This document shows positions 26,100 to 38,846 of a stretch of 64,000 nucleotides of DNA, in pieces. Source of the DNA: Nageia nagi (Eukaryota; Pinophyta). The stretch lies in the NCBI GenBank assembly GCA_050084985.1, contig JBITNC010000001.1:116808001-116872000 (forward strand), in the 5' to 3' direction. The position numbers and the translations under genes are program-made. Numbering within the stretch: position 1 is the first letter of the stretch; every line of letters starts with the position of its first letter. The notes under the pieces are model-generated. The model ran no database searches. It saw nothing but the letters and a program-made list of their open reading frames with translations, and was not told the origin of the DNA.

Positions 26100-27498
26100 C
26101 TAATATCCTCAAAATTATGAAAGAATTCAGGAAAGATAAATCTATAATCATAAAACCTGTTGGGTCTTGCTATTTTAGATCGAACACGATATCTTACTAA
26201 AGGTCTAATACAGTTATCAAACTCCTTCATTTACACAAAGGTTGACCAGGTACCATGGCCTTTGATATGAAGTAAGCTTGTGCATTCCCATTGCCAAAAC
26301 TCAACCCTGTGCTTTTTATTTACTTCCTAACATTCATAAGGTATATTTAGTTGGATGACCTATTTGTTCTTATTCTAGTTATTTTTTATAACATGCTTCC
26401 AAAATTTTGCATTTCCTTCTTCTATCAGTTCTTCTAAAAAGAAAAGAATCACCTTCGTGATTCTTCTACCTTTCTCCGTGAAGTTTACAACCTATAACTC
26501 CAACGCTCTTGCCTTCTTTTTACTTTTGATATGTAGAGTTTGTATCCAAGCATACCCACTAATGTTGGCTTACAGGCTCTGAGAATCACTCCACCTGAAT
26601 TTCTTTTTACAGAAGAGCTCGATTCGAATCTGTTGGAACCCATTATGTGTCTGGATGAACTTGTTCTCATGGAACATTATCTTTCTTTGAACAGTGATAG
26701 TATTTATAAAACAACTGAGGGGACAGCAATGGGAAGAAAACTTTGCAGTTGTACACGCTTGCATATTTATATGTTCTCTGGAAAAGCAAGTAATGGCTCA
26801 CCTCAACACCACTAGCCTCTTCTACTACAAACGCTATATAGGTGATGCGTTTGGGATCTGTATTGATTTAGAAGAAAGTTTATCTAAGTTTTTTACTTGC
26901 TACCAAAGCTTCTATCCTGAGATAAAAATCACACCCCAGATTTCGCCTTCTACTGTAAATATTTCGGATGTCACTTTAATAAAGGGATTAATTTCAAAAC
27001 CTCTAGCATTCTTTCAACCAAATATTATCAAAAACCCATCAATGTTTATCAATATATACCTTGGCACTCTTGTCACCCTTGGCATCAAAAAAAATCCTTT
27101 GTAGTGAATTAACTACATAGATTTTTTCTAAGAGAATCAGATTTTACAGGCTTTCTCAGTCATAAAGAAAACTTTTATATACATCTCAGAGCTCGCCACT
27201 ACACAAGGACGTTTTTACACTACTATTTTGCCACGTGAATCTTCAGGATCATTTACCGCTCCTTGCTCATTTGTTAGCCACCATTCGAGTAAGGAATAAG
27301 ACCCCCTTAGTCTTCAAATTGAACTATAGCCAGTCGGTAATAGATCTTGACTTGGGGGAATATTTAATTTCCAAACACCATAAGCAATGCCAAGAAGTTT
27401 CGAAGCTGAAAAATGTTATTTCCTTACCTCACATTTGCTGGCGAAATCGTAAAAAACTCGGATCCTTCATCGTAAACAGTAGATTTAATGGTTTATAA
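26100..27498 (+). pseudogene. Penelope-like retroelement RT, copy A (5'-truncated)
   Basis: The conceptual translation follows the Penelope-like RT in order: KDKSIIIKP at 26135, PKLNP near 26300, LYPSIPTN at 26540-26565, ALRITPPEF, GTAMG near 26725, FYYKRYIGDAF at 26826-26850 (catalytic box), TVNISDVTL near 26960, and a C-terminal block PLVFKLNYS (near 27310) to RNRKKLGSF (near 27450). It is nonfunctional: an in-frame TAG occurs before SLYPSIP, there is a one-base insertion after GTAMG (near 26734) and more stops near 27100-27230. The first catalytic Asp of YIDD is Gly (26841-26843). It starts at the KDKS motif, lacking the N-terminal part seen in copy B, consistent with 5' truncation. No GIY-YIG endonuclease follows. 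Confidence 0.75.
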
Positions 27499-27499
27499 A

Positions 27500-28270
27500 T
27501 AGTTTTAGTATTTTTTTTAATTATTTTAATAATTTTATGATAATAGATTTCAATAAATTACTTATTTTTTTACTAATTTTGATATTCTTATAGTTTTTAT
27601 TAAGTTTAATTTAAGTTGTCTTAATTTTTAATAGTAATTACTTCAAATTACTATTAATATTATAAAAACTTTTATTAACTATAAAAACTATTAATTTTTT
27701 TTCAAAATTATTAAAACTATTTAATTAATTTTAAACTATTCAAAAAAACTTATTATTGAAAACAATAAATTATTACACAAATATTATTATTTAAAACTAT
27801 TAAAGGAATATTTTTTTCTTATTTTATCATGGATTTTATTCATGAAACTTAAGATTTTATAAACTTATTTTATATATTATTTTTTATCCATTGAGATTTT
27901 TAACTTTACTAAACTTTTATTACCATTTAAAGTCTTTTATGACTTGCAATTTTAAAACTTTTATTGTACAAGTGGAATCTAAGCACCCCTTAAAATTAAG
28001 GTTTTTGCCTCACTATTATATTAAGAAATTTCTCATTCAAATTTTAAACATTTGTCTAGTATAACAAAAGAGGAATTATTCCCTGAAACATGTTTTAAAG
28101 ATCTTGAGAATTTGTCATTTTTCTATGAATTAATAAAAAAGTTTTTTTCTTTTTCTGAATTATTCATCTCCTTCTTATTTATTATCTCATTTCTTGTTTT
28201 CTTTTAGTCGTTCTCTCAGAAGCTGCCAGTGATAGAATTAAAATTTATTATCATTAAAATTTATTCTTTC
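27500..28270. other. Extremely AT-rich spacer
   Basis: Almost entirely A and T up to about 27960, then ordinary AT-rich sequence. No ORF. It could be the 3' untranslated part of Penelope-like copy A. Confidence 0.45.
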
Positions 28271-28280
28271 TGTCTGCACG

Positions 28281-29308
28281 ATGGCCACTGAGAAACAACC
28301 AAACATAAGTTGGTCCAAATTTTTAGAAAATCGCCTTGCTAGGCCAAAGACTGATGCAAAACGCTCGACTCAACCTGTAGACCAATCTCCTGTTCAGCAA
28401 AGCTCTCATGTTGATCATCTGGCCCAACCTGTAGAGCAATCCCCTGCTCTCCAAGTTCACATTTGTCTTCTTCCAGCATATTCTTAACCAAATGTTTTTA
28501 CTTCCCTCGGATTCACACTGAAATGGATTATGGACGAGGTTCTACAGGAGACACATCAAATCATATAGCTGGATAACAACTGGATCTGGTTAATCTTGCC
28601 AATAATGCAAGAAAAGGTACCTGGTTTGCTGCAAAAGTAGCACTTATTGCTCGTGCATCTTCTGGCACTCCTTCACAAGCTTCTGGCACTCATTCTCATG
28701 CATTGCATGCAGTTCATGAATCAAATATGCACGCCTCCCCAACAACTAAAGATCTTCCTCCTTTAACTCATGATCATCCCTCACATGTGCATGTTGAATT
28801 TGAACAGTGACTTCAAAAACTCCTTACGTATTTTGATGAGTGAATTAAGTGTGGAGATCAAATAAATGGAAAAAGGTTTGAGCAAGCATAGAAACGCTTC
28901 ATCCTTATGGATGAACAAACACATGCCCGATCTTTTCTTCTAGAAGAACAAACATAGATCCATTTTGAGAAACTAACAGAAAAACTTAAAACTATCAGCG
29001 GATCCTTCTTAGATCTATGTTCACGTGAAGCCCATTATGCTCATAATAAACTGAGTTTGGATCCTTTGCATCTTGACTTCGCTCATTCACGCGACGGTAC
29101 TACCCAACATACAAATCTAAATGATGCTCATGGTACTAACTCGCGAGGAAATGCTCAACATTCTAATGTGAATACCACCCATCTAGAAGAAGATATGCAA
29201 CCTGGTCTTCATGACGTACAACCAATGGGTACATCTACGGATAACTATGTAAATCATCACGCTCATTCTCTTTTAACCCTAAATTTCTTTCTTCTATTAA
29301 AGCTTTGA
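28281..29308 (+). pseudogene. Broken Q/H/S-rich ORF of unknown family
   Basis: A start codon at 28281 opens a 68-codon frame with a repeated THVDHLAQPVEQSP-type phrase. The protein-like character (balanced codons, His- and Gln-rich, GTPSQASGTHSHA, SFLDLCSREAHYAHNK) continues to 29308 through several stops and frameshifts, with a final 83-codon open stretch at 29057-29308. I do not recognise the family. It may be the first ORF of a retroelement on the same strand as the Penelope-like copy just upstream. It stops at the left LTR of the gypsy element (29312), so the insertion probably truncated it. Confidence 0.35.
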
Positions 29309-29311
29309 TAT

Positions 29312-29989
29312 TGTAAACTTAAAAATGTGTAATTAATGAACAAATATACAAATAAATAAATGGTCTATAAATACAATGATTATACAATAATATATTCTAT
29401 ATCAAATACACAATGAATACATGAAACATATAAATTTGATATAAAATGAGCAAGTAGTCGGTTTGTGTACAATCTTCAAAGCAGAACAATAATGAATCTT
29501 TGAAGGATTGCGATCGAACTTCAGACGAGCTCATAATGAATATTCTCTAGAATGGTACCACAAGTCATGCTGCTTGTTGTATGAGAATGGTACATCAACT
29601 TAATGATTCATATCATGTGCAATGGAGAGATAACAAAGCTTAGAGAGTATAACAAATTTCTCAAGATAGGTGGCATGAGGAGACATCATAAGTTTGATGT
29701 TTGGGATAACGACCTATTAGAGAGATCCAATAGGGATGTCAACCTTCACCTCCCATATTTATAACATACAAGGAAATAGAGAGGAGTGAAAGCTGACATA
29801 GCAATAATAATAATCTTTCCTATATTCAAGATAATTTAAAATGTAAACCATGGTATATGATATTACATTGGTCCTCATATGGTATTACATTGTAAGAGCA
29901 ATTTATCTTGATTTATATATTATTTCCAATTAATTATTTAATGAGTCTAAATATAATTTATTAAATAAATAATAAATAATTTTTAGGCA
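29312..29989 (-). repeat. 3' LTR of gypsy element (left)
   Basis: Aligns with 36903-37584 from AAAAATGTGTAATTAATGAA to the AATTTTTAGGCA end. On the minus strand it begins TGCCTAAAAATT. A GTTATAAATATG TATA-like sequence is present on the minus strand near 29755-29766. Confidence 0.7.
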
Positions 29990-30015
29990 TCTACATTTTG
30001 CCCTTCTTTGCATAT
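29990..30015 (-). promoter_or_regulatory. Polypurine tract of gypsy element
   Basis: On the minus strand the purine-rich AAAGAAGGGCAAAATGTAGA directly precedes the TGCC start of the 3' LTR, as expected for plus-strand DNA priming. Confidence 0.6.
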
Positions 30016-30019
30016 GTAA

Positions 30020-31630
30020 TGAAAAGCATTGAAATTGCATAGTCCAAAGAAGTTTAGAGAAGAGAAGAAAATTTTCAATAGTAAAGCGAACTTCCCTCTT
30101 TCGATCATTATTTCAAATACAGTATGTTGTTTTCCCCCTTTTCCTCCTTAATAGCCCAAGCTTGTAATATCCATAATGTATAGACTACTGTGGTAGAAAA
30201 CTCATAGTCTATAAATTCCAAGCTGTTGAGAACTTTTAATGACACAACTTGAACTAATCCTGCAATTCATAAGAGATGTTGCTCATGGAGTGACCATGGC
30301 TTTAAAAGCATTTGTTAATGAAAAATAATATTTAGCTTCCATAAGTATGCTATATATTTAATTATTCAATGGATTAATACTTCAAATTGCATAAATTTTT
30401 AAAGTAAATACACACTGTTGAAAGCATTGTATGCTTAAAATTTTACAATCATGTCTTCAACAATTTTGATCCTTGTCCATAGAATATTACAAATACATGA
30501 AAGAATTATAAAAATGAGGAAATACTCAATGAAATTTCAATATGTCCTAATTACAAATAATGTATAGTCATTACACATCATTGGTGGCATTATATTTTTC
30601 ATATGACGTGCAAAAATTTGAAAGATATTCAATTAATGATCATCCATATCATTTTGAATCATTTCAAATTAAAAATAATATTACAATTTGTCATGATATT
30701 TTCAAGATTCAGCATATATTAACAATGTTTGACTATGTATTCATTTTTTTTCATAAAATGGTTGTACAATCAAAAACTTCATTATTTTGAACTTGTAAAA
30801 CTTTGGAATCATAGCAATCATTTGAAAGAACTTAATTATTAAATAAATGATTTGATTTTCAAGAAAAATGGCACATCTAATTATCAATGAACCATAAATG
30901 TTTAAGCATATAGTGATCGTAAACCATACATAATTTCAAAGATGAAAAATTGGCATTCAATTTAAATCAAACTAATCTTTAACAATAAAATTTTATCATT
31001 TGCAATGATCTAACACTTACAATGATCATTTAGTAAAATCTATGACCATGAAAATTGAAGTAGCCCATTTGAAATTTTTAGAAATTTATTAGAAACTATG
31101 TCACTAGTAGCAGCCATTTAAGATAAATAAATTTAAAAATGCAAAATGATTAATATTTAATCAAATGCACATCGTGAAGTAGGCAAAGGGATGATTTTAC
31201 CATTTTATAGATAAGATCATTGGATGGATAACCAATTTAGAGAAAATAATGCCATTGGCAGCATGAAAGTAGTAAAATTAGTTTTTGAAAAAGAAATCAT
31301 AGTTATATAAACTAATTCCAAACACCATGAACATACAAAATAAGGTTTTCATAAGGCCAAAAGCTAACCAGAGAAATCCCTAGGGTTTTAAAGGAAAAAA
31401 TGTAAATATAAAAACAACATGTTGGCTTCTTATTTCATTTGTTTTTATTTCTACTCTCACTTTCTTGGTCCAAGTGCTTTGGTAATTCTAGGTGTGTTGT
31501 GCTTCTATGTACACCATTTTACTAGCTAAGCTATCTGATGTGCCCCCAGTGTTGTGGTGTGATGAATTCCTAATCACATGGTCATCCTTGTAGTCATGTG
31601 TTTTACCTTTTTTTCCTAATTTGATACTCT
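30020..31630. other. Gypsy interior, non-coding
   Basis: AT-rich, no recognised domain on either strand; the 76-codon plus-strand ORF at 30560-30790 resembles nothing. Confidence 0.5.
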
Positions 31631-31639
31631 TCTAGATGG

Positions 31640-33660
31640 TGGATCATGGATGGAGAGGAGTTGGGAGACCATTTATTGGATGACAGGGCCATGTGGCTGA
31701 ATATCTTTGAACATTATCATTTTAACACATGATATTCATCTTACTTTTATCTTTTGGTTATCATTTTTCATTGCAAACTCAACTAATTTTCTATGTTAGA
31801 AGTTAATTTTACGAATTTGTTAGGATTTAATAATATTTGTTTGATTTTAATTTTTAATTCATTCATTTTATTCCTTATAGGAGTGCAAGGTTCTTATTAC
31901 GGGTGGACATATGTCCATGATCTCCTTGGAGAAGACATGTCACACTTGGCTTAGGATAAATCACATAGATGACATCCTTTCTAGATGCAGGCTAGCAAAT
32001 TTGGCCATCGTTGGGTATATCCAATAGGATCTACCACTATTGAAAGTGCTAGTAGAGTGTTGGAAGCCATATTACAACACATTTCACCTACCCCTAAGTG
32101 AAATGACTATCACATTGTTAGATGTTTACCACATATGGGGGATTCCCATTTGAGGGAAACTGGTTTATCAAATGAAGATAACTGATAATAACACCTAGGC
32201 ATAGTTTACCTTATGGTTGATTGGTAAGGTTGACTATGATTGGGAGCATTGAGCAATGAGGCTAGTAGAGGTATGTCAATTTGTACAATCAAGCTGACAC
32301 CTCAGGTTATACATCATTGCTATTATCTTGACATACATATGTCCAGATAAAAGTAGCTGAGCTTTTCCACTTGGATTGTTTTGGGTGGTCTAGGATATAC
32401 ATGCAAGAGGAACATAGTTCTCATGGAGGTAAATGGTTTTAGCATAGTTGTAAAGGGATTTATATAACTTTGTTAACATTGATAAGTTCAATGTGATGGT
32501 AGCACATGCAATTCTTCTCTAGGTTTAGCCCTATGAGAAGATCATAGTATTCAAACTAGTTAGCTTGTAGAGGGGTTGGGAAGACCCAGGTGATATTGCA
32601 AGACATGTTAGGTTTCAATATCCCATGGGTATAGGTACCCACAGTCCTTGGAGGCAAGGAGGAGAGAGATGGATAGATTACATGTAGAGGACCTCCTATG
32701 CTAACTTTATATGGGATGATAATGCACACCAGTTGGCATAGATTCATTAGGATTATTTCTTTTAGACTAGGAGGAAGGTGGTAAAGCCATACTATCCCCA
32801 CTAGGTGTTGAGATAGTTTCAGATCCAATAATGGATCCCACTAGTTACCACATGCTACCATAGATCTATGGTGAAGAGAGACACACCTATGGGATTATAG
32901 GTTATTTTAATCTAGAGGTTCACCTAGAAGGATCTGAGAGTACATAACAAGAAGATCGATGTATCCATGGCATTGTGAGTGGTCAGAGGATATGTTGCAT
33001 GGTGGCAAGGAGTACTCTAGTAAAATTAGGCATGGATGAGGATGAAGATGAGGAGGTAGCAGTGAGTGAGGGGTCCTCCAAGGATGACCCCTACTAGGTA
33101 AATAATCTAATGCATGATATTCTCATGTAGGAGGGAGGAGTACCACCTGAATTGGTTGCTCTAGTCAATGCTATGATACTAGGTAAAAGAGTAACCACAT
33201 ACATAATTTTACTATTTAATATATGATTAGATGACTAACAATACATACATTATTTGCATGAGAGATGAAGACACAGATGGTAGCTTTAGAGGCAAAGAAT
33301 GAGAGGCTCAAGCCTCTAGAGGGATAGGTGGCATCCCTACAGGCCACACTTCTAGTTTGAGATGCATAAATTGCTACATTAGAGTAATCTATGAAGAGGT
33401 TACAAAAGAGGTTAGATATGCCTCCATCCAACAAGCAGTAAGATTTTATACAAAGCCTCATGTACTAGATTGAGTGGAAGGAGGAGGAGACACCTACCCT
33501 CTAGGGGAAATATGAGAGAGCCAAGGCTCTCATTTCAGCTCAAGGGATCAACACTAGTGCTATGTCTAGTGGAGTGTCGCTATTGAGAGCCAATAAGAGT
33601 AGTCATTGGGTTAGGTAGAGGATAAGGGATACTACTAGCAATGGGATCAATTCTCATTAG
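31640..33660 (+). pseudogene. Plant mobile domain (PMD) gene, decayed
   Basis: One plus-strand frame can be read from about 31892 to 32830 across many stops. It contains TWLRINHIDDILSRCRLANL, then PLLKVLVECWKPYYNTFHL (about 32050) followed by PLSEMTITLLDVYHIWGIPI (about 32100-32155). This is the signature of the plant mobile domain, a module of DNA transposons and some retrotransposons and the source of the host MAIN/MAIL1 proteins. Further blocks are WEDPGDIARHVRFQYPMGIG and TSYANFIWDD. A tail with an acidic run (about 33030-33080), VALEAKNERLKPLEG and IEWKEEETPTL suggests a coiled coil ending near 33655. A short N-terminal block at 31640-31690 may be a separate exon. It has at least 15 stops. 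It lies antisense to the gypsy gag, so it is either cargo or a nested insertion. Confidence 0.65.
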
Positions 33661-33664
33661 AAGC

Positions 33665-34720
33665 CTAGGACATAGATTTTGGGTCCACCCCACATTGTAT
33701 ATTATATGATTCATTTTGATATATATGTATATATATATGATCATTTTTTCCTCAATCTTGTGTTTGGGTTTTCTTACTTTCTTTATAGATGAATGTGAAT
33801 GGTTCAATTTTATTTGTTGCATAATGTGTTTTTATCAAACATGTTAACCATAAAGTACAAGTTTCAATGATAAGCAATGAATGCAATTTTTAAGTTTCAA
33901 TAAATCCAAACAATACACTTCAATATAAATTCTTGCAATATCTCATAGTTAAGCATTTAAAATTCTCAATTAATAACAAAAGAAATAAGCAAACCTCCTA
34001 ACTAGGCTCTAAGGTTCCAAATGAGGTAGTGACAAACAAGGTCGAGTTTTTCCTTATTAACAACATTAATTTTCATTTTCATCACTTTAATGAGTCATAA
34101 ATATGGCAAGCATAAATGAAATACTATTCATTTCATTTTTTCTAAGAAATGCACATCGTTAATGGCCTAAAAATAGGTGGAACACTACTAGTGACATGGG
34201 TTTCAGTTCAAAGAAAGAAAATTTTAAGAAACAGTGAAAGCATAATTTTTCATAAAATGAAAAAGGTAATAAACATATGCATACAATAATGAAAAATTCA
34301 TAATATCTAAACGAAGAAACACCCTAACTAATGTACACTACAGTCATAATTTTTATATTTTAAGTAATACTTTTGCATACCTGGTGTATTTTTACAACTC
34401 ATACATATTTTGTAGAGGTGGGAAGAAAGAGAGGTAACTTTGTTTTTGCTTTTTCTACATTGAGAGTGATGTATGAATAGTGATGCATACCATTAGTAGT
34501 GTTGGTTTTCATTTCTTATCCACCATTCTTTGAGTTTACATTTTTGCATCTATATTGATTAGTAAAATAATAATTAAAACTATGTGAAGTAATTATCGTA
34601 CAAATACATCCTCTAGGTTTTGAAGGTGGTAAAGGATTTATAAACACCTTTAATTATCAATTATCAGAGTGCATAGGTACATAATTTGTAATAGTATTAT
34701 CATCCATCCTAATTATTTTC
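33665..34720. other. Gypsy interior spacer
   Basis: Non-coding AT-rich sequence between the PMD pseudogene and the gag remnant, with a short (TA) run near 33722-33740. No pol motifs seen. Confidence 0.45.
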
Positions 34721-34729
34721 TTATCAATG

Positions 34730-36100
34730 AAATCCTAAATAAAGTGTCTTAGGGTCTTGAAATCTCTTGTTAGATGTCCATGTTGCTTGTGATAATTGCA
34801 AAATTCCTTATATCAAAAATGCTTAGGGAAAACACTAGAAAATTTAGGTTCAACAATAGGTGGAAGCTCAATAAGTTTCTCTTTCAACAATACATTAAGA
34901 ATATTATCAACAGCATTAGTCAACTATTTAAATTTCCTTTGAGGTTTATTATTTCTTTCAGTAGTATTCTTGTTATATCTTCGAGCTTTATAATTATTAT
35001 TATCAACATTATTAATTTCATATTTCTTATTTATTTTAGGAGTGTTTACCTTCTTATCATATGTTTGAGGTTTGTTACTATGCAAAGTATATATTTTTAA
35101 TTCAAACCTCTTTTTTAAACAAAACATCCATCATTTCATCTAATGTCATATCATAATTAGAGATAACCAATAGTTTATACATAGGCAATAATACATTTAC
35201 AAATGTATCTTTCAAATCTTGCTCAAGAATTATAATCGTATTAGCAGTTTGTTTTCATTTTTTTACAAAATCATCCAAAGATTGGCTAGGTGATTACTTA
35301 ATTTTACACAAATCTTTAAAATGAACTTTTTTAGCAATATTGTATTTAAATTTTTGTAATTATTGATGAATCAAATCCTTATATCTATCAATACTCACTT
35401 TAGGAAGAATAAAATACCATTTCAAAGCATCATCTTTCAAACTATATGGAAATAATTTAACAAGCAAATCTCTATCATGCATATATTCCATAAATTCTTA
35501 TTGGAACTTTCTAACATGCAACCAAGGATATTGTAAACCATCAAACTTTGTAAATTTAATACTCTTGTTTCTAGTGAGGACTTTAGAAATAATTCTATCA
35601 ATTAAAGGACTTTTTAAGCAAAATAAGAAATCATCAGTGTCATCATTAAGCAATTCTATTTTCAATTTCTTTATCCTTTCCTTAGTTGGATTTGAAACCA
35701 TAGGTACACTATTTATTAGGGGTGGTGGAGGGGTTTGAGGTGGAACTTTTGCATTTCTAATTTCATTTTATTTAAGTACAATGAATGGTCCAATTCTATT
35801 TACTCTTTTATATTCTAATTTATCAAGTAATTTCATCACAAACTCTAATTGTTGTGTATAAGGATCTAAATGAAAGGGAATGGTGTGTTGAATATTATGA
35901 AGAAACTCAATTTTAATATTATGCTCTTCTAATGCTCAATCAAGATTTTTCTTATAAGCATCATTAATAAGATTTGAACTTGTATTTGAAGATGAGCATC
36001 ACAATCATCATCTTGTACAATATCCTTACCTTTAGGAAGCATCCCTTTTTCAATCTAGTTAGGCTTGGGAATCAGGTAGTTATAATCTTCATCCTCACTT
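34730..36100 (-). pseudogene. Ty3/gypsy gag remnant
   Basis: The minus-strand translation gives LEFVMKLLDKLEYKRVNRIG near 35850, then IKFTKFDGLQYPWLHVRKFQ near 35500-35560, then LVKLFPYSLKDDALKWYF near 35420-35470. These are the typical retrotransposon gag order (FDG...LF..SLK..A..WY). Further on come NNVDNNNYKARRYNKN (35000) and FCNYHKQHGHLTRDFKTL near 34750-34800, the C/H-rich element before the protease in Tat-like elements. In-frame stops occur throughout. The longest open pieces are 35498-35701 and 34924-35127. No protease or RT follows at lower coordinates. Confidence 0.65.
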
Positions 36101-36109
36101 TTTGTGACA

Positions 36110-36900
36110 TCATTTGCAATATCTAGTTCGCTTAGGGGATTTCAAACATCTTCATTTCCTTTAAAGGGATGTTTTATCTCAACTTCATTCATATTAGTGG
36201 TAGTATGTTCACAGGTTGAAATGTTACTAGCGACATCTATATTGATAGTAGAAACCCTTCATCTTATCGAACCTACATTTTCATAAGAAAATAAACTATT
36301 CAATGATTATGAAGCTATAGATTTTTATTCTAATAGCTCATAATTTGTTAGAATATCAATAAGAGTTTTAGATTTATGAGTAAGAAAATATTTCAACTTT
36401 TTTCTATTAGATAACAATTCTAAATAGATAGAATATGGCTAAGAATTATATCTAATTATTTAATTCTAGCATTATCATAGAAGCATCTCCATGACTATTC
36501 AAACTTATAAATTCAAATTTAGAATGTTCAATATTCATATCAAATCTATGAGGAGTTTCACCAATAATATCCATTTTCTTTCTAGAGCTTGTAGATTCAG
36601 AGTCACTATAAGTATTAGCATTACCAAGGTAATGTTCTTGTAGAGGTAGTTCAAGGTTATGCCTAACACTTCTCTCGATATCATTAAAATTAACGTTTCT
36701 CCTATAAACTTTAGGTTGTTCTACTTTTCAATTCATTTTTGAAACATAGGTAGAACAAACCCTAGTTTTATTATTTCCTCTAGCTACTATTTGAAGAGTT
36801 TTAGGTAGAGGGACAAATAATAGTGAAAATGGATTCATGAATTTTTATAAAGGATTCCCTAGGTGAAGACCTAGATGTGTAAGCATGTCAGTTTCACCAA
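36110..36900. other. Gypsy 5' leader region
   Basis: Between gag remnant and right LTR. Some minus-strand protein-like composition but no assignable domain. Confidence 0.4.
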
Positions 36901-36902
36901 AA

Positions 36903-37584
36903 TGTATATCCAAAAATATGTAATTAATGAATAAATACAAAAATAAATAAATGGTCTATGAATACAATGATTATATAATAATATGGTCTATATCAAATAC
37001 ACAATGAATATACATGAAACATATAAACTTGATATAGAGTGAGCAAGTATCTAGTTTGTATACAATCGTCAAAATAGAACAACAATGAATCTTCAAAGGA
37101 TTGTGATTGGACTTCAGATGAGATCACAATGAATATTTGCTAAAATGGTACCACAAGTCATTTCCTAAAATCTATGCCTTTCGATCTACCTAGCGCATGT
37201 CATTGGTGGCATGAGAATGGTACACCATTGGCTACATAGAACTTAATGATTCATATCATGTGCAAAGGAGAGATAACAAAGCTCATAGAGTATAACCAAT
37301 TTCTTAAGATAGGAGGCATTAAGAGATACTATAAATTTGATTTTTGGCATAAACACCTATCAGAGAGATCCGATAGGAATGTCAACCTTTACCTCCCATA
37401 TTTATAACTTGCAAGGAAATAGAAAGGAGTGAAAGCCAACATATAACAATAACAATAATCTTTTCTATATTCTAGATAATTTAAATTATAAACCATGGTA
37501 TATAATATTACATTAGTCCTAGCATATGGTATTACATTAGTCTAATTATGATTTACTAAATAAATAATAAATCATTTTTAGCCA
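36903..37584 (-). repeat. 5' LTR of gypsy element (right)
   Basis: Counterpart of 29312-29989, somewhat longer in the middle: it holds about 40 bases around 37165-37205 that the left copy lacks. The sequence inward of it (36885-36902), reading TTTTGGTGAAACTGACATG on the minus strand, sits where the primer-binding site belongs, though I cannot name the tRNA. Confidence 0.65.
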
Positions 37585-37589
37585 TAAAC

Positions 37590-37835
37590 AAAATATCATT
37601 TGCTTTTAATAAATATAATAAATGGCATATAGAAGAAAAAAAGTCTTTTAAATACTTAAATAAACTAAAACACCATCTTAATATAGGTACTTTACCCCAT
37701 AAATCTAATGATGAAGATGCCAAAGATCTCCATCAATGAGTAAGAAGGGAATGTTGTAGACTCATCTAAGTTGGAGGCCATTCAATATGCTACTAATAAA
37801 GACTTCCTCAAAGAATACATTGATGGTCTAGAAAA
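37590..37835 (+). pseudogene. Degenerate reading frame, 5' part, split by the copia insertion
   Basis: A frame with few stops ends here as SSKLEAIQYATNKDFLKEYI and a few more residues at the copia target site. If the copia element and one GAAAA copy are left out, it runs on in frame at 46652. The family is not recognised; a gag-like or LINE ORF1-like origin is possible. Confidence 0.35.
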
Positions 37836-38360
37836 TGAAGGATTTGAACTAGATCTAAACAAATCCTCTAGGACCTTAGACTAGGAAACTCAAGTGTACA
37901 CAAGATAACATAATCACTCAAGATAACACATCTATAATTCTAAGAACATCATTCACATAATATGACACCAATATAATGTGGTTCCTCCCTCCTTGGGAGT
38001 ACATCCACAACTAGTTCTCTTATTCTCTTGATATGTCTCTCTTACAACTATTCTCTAGCTCTCTCCTACACAACCAAGTAGAGTAATCTTACTCCAAGAC
38101 TTCGATATGTTACTAGAGGAGAGACCCTCTATTTATAGCTTTAGAGCACCTCTCTAACATTCCTTTAACCCAAGGGTAAGGTTAGGGTTACATTAAATGT
38201 ATCACCAAACTTCAACCTACCAACTAACCACTTTGGTAAAGTCAAAGTCTACATATTAAAGAATTCAATTAATCTCTTAAGGTATCTACATACCCTTAAG
38301 TGATTAATTGAATTTACAAGGAGTTTAGATATTCACAATATTTCATTACAAATTCTAACA
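37836..38360 (-). repeat. 3' LTR of copia element
   Basis: On the minus strand it starts TGTTAGAATTTGTAATG and ends CCTTCA. A CTATAAATA TATA box reads on the minus strand at 38130-38138. Confidence 0.95.
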
Positions 38361-38370
38361 CTCCCCCTTA
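38361..38370 (-). promoter_or_regulatory. Polypurine tract of copia element
   Basis: The minus strand reads TTAAGGGGGAG directly before TGTTAG of the 3' LTR. A second purine tract of the same type (CAAGGGGGAGTG) lies at 39193-39204, at the end of pol. Confidence 0.85.
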
Positions 38371-38846
38371 ATGCAATATTGGGATAGAGCATAGAAGAGA
38401 GAAGAGAGAGAGTAAGAGAGAGTTCTCCTCCATAGAGATACAAGTGGAGATGAGAACTTTTACATATTTGAGAATCTTTTTGAGAACTAGTATGAGACTC
38501 ACTACATTACCATTTGACAAAAAATGGTTTACAATACAATCATTAACCACAACTGGTTTCACTGTACATAGTAGTCGATCAACTTTAAGCTGACATGTGA
38601 GTCTCCATGAGCTTGCTTTCACAAGGTGAGTAACTTGCATTTCTGAAGAAGATCCTGCATGCTACAAGCAACTCATGAACAAAATCAATTAGATGCATCA
38701 TATATTCAAATAAGAGAATCAAATAATGCCATCTTATAAATAATTAATCAATGGTGCACTATAAGCCATCACAGAGATGCCAAGCCATCACTCATAGTCA
38801 CTTGTTGTATATAGACATGTGTTGATTTTAAAATAGAGCATAAAAA

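Larger units (their letters stand above)
29312..37584 (-). mobile_element. Old Ty3/gypsy element with antisense plant mobile domain gene
   Basis: Direct repeats of about 680 bp (29312-29989 and 36903-37584) flank an interior with gag remnants on the minus strand (34730-36100). Right after the left LTR is the minus-strand polypurine tract, reading AAAGAAGGGCAAAATGTAGA. The region inward of the right LTR is the expected primer site. The LTRs differ by many substitutions and indels, so the element is old. No protease, RT or integrase is recognised. In place of pol lies a plant mobile domain pseudogene on the opposite strand. Antisense extra ORFs, some with domains shared with DNA transposons, are described for the Tat lineage of plant Ty3/gypsy. 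TAAAC occurs at 29314-29318 and 37585-37589 and may be the target duplication if the LTR edge is read seven bases further in. Confidence 0.7.

Noticed and set aside
27235-27498. GIY-YIG endonuclease at the end of Penelope-like copy A
   Set aside because: The 87-codon frame matches the RT C-terminal block and has no GIY or YIG motif.
29307-29311. GATAT as gypsy target duplication
   Set aside because: It does not match the base run after the right LTR (TAAAC). TAAAC on both sides fits only if the LTR edge is moved, so it was left as a candidate.
34774-35100. 108-codon plus-strand ORF
   Set aside because: Antisense shadow of the gypsy gag remnant, hydrophobic from AT-rich codons.
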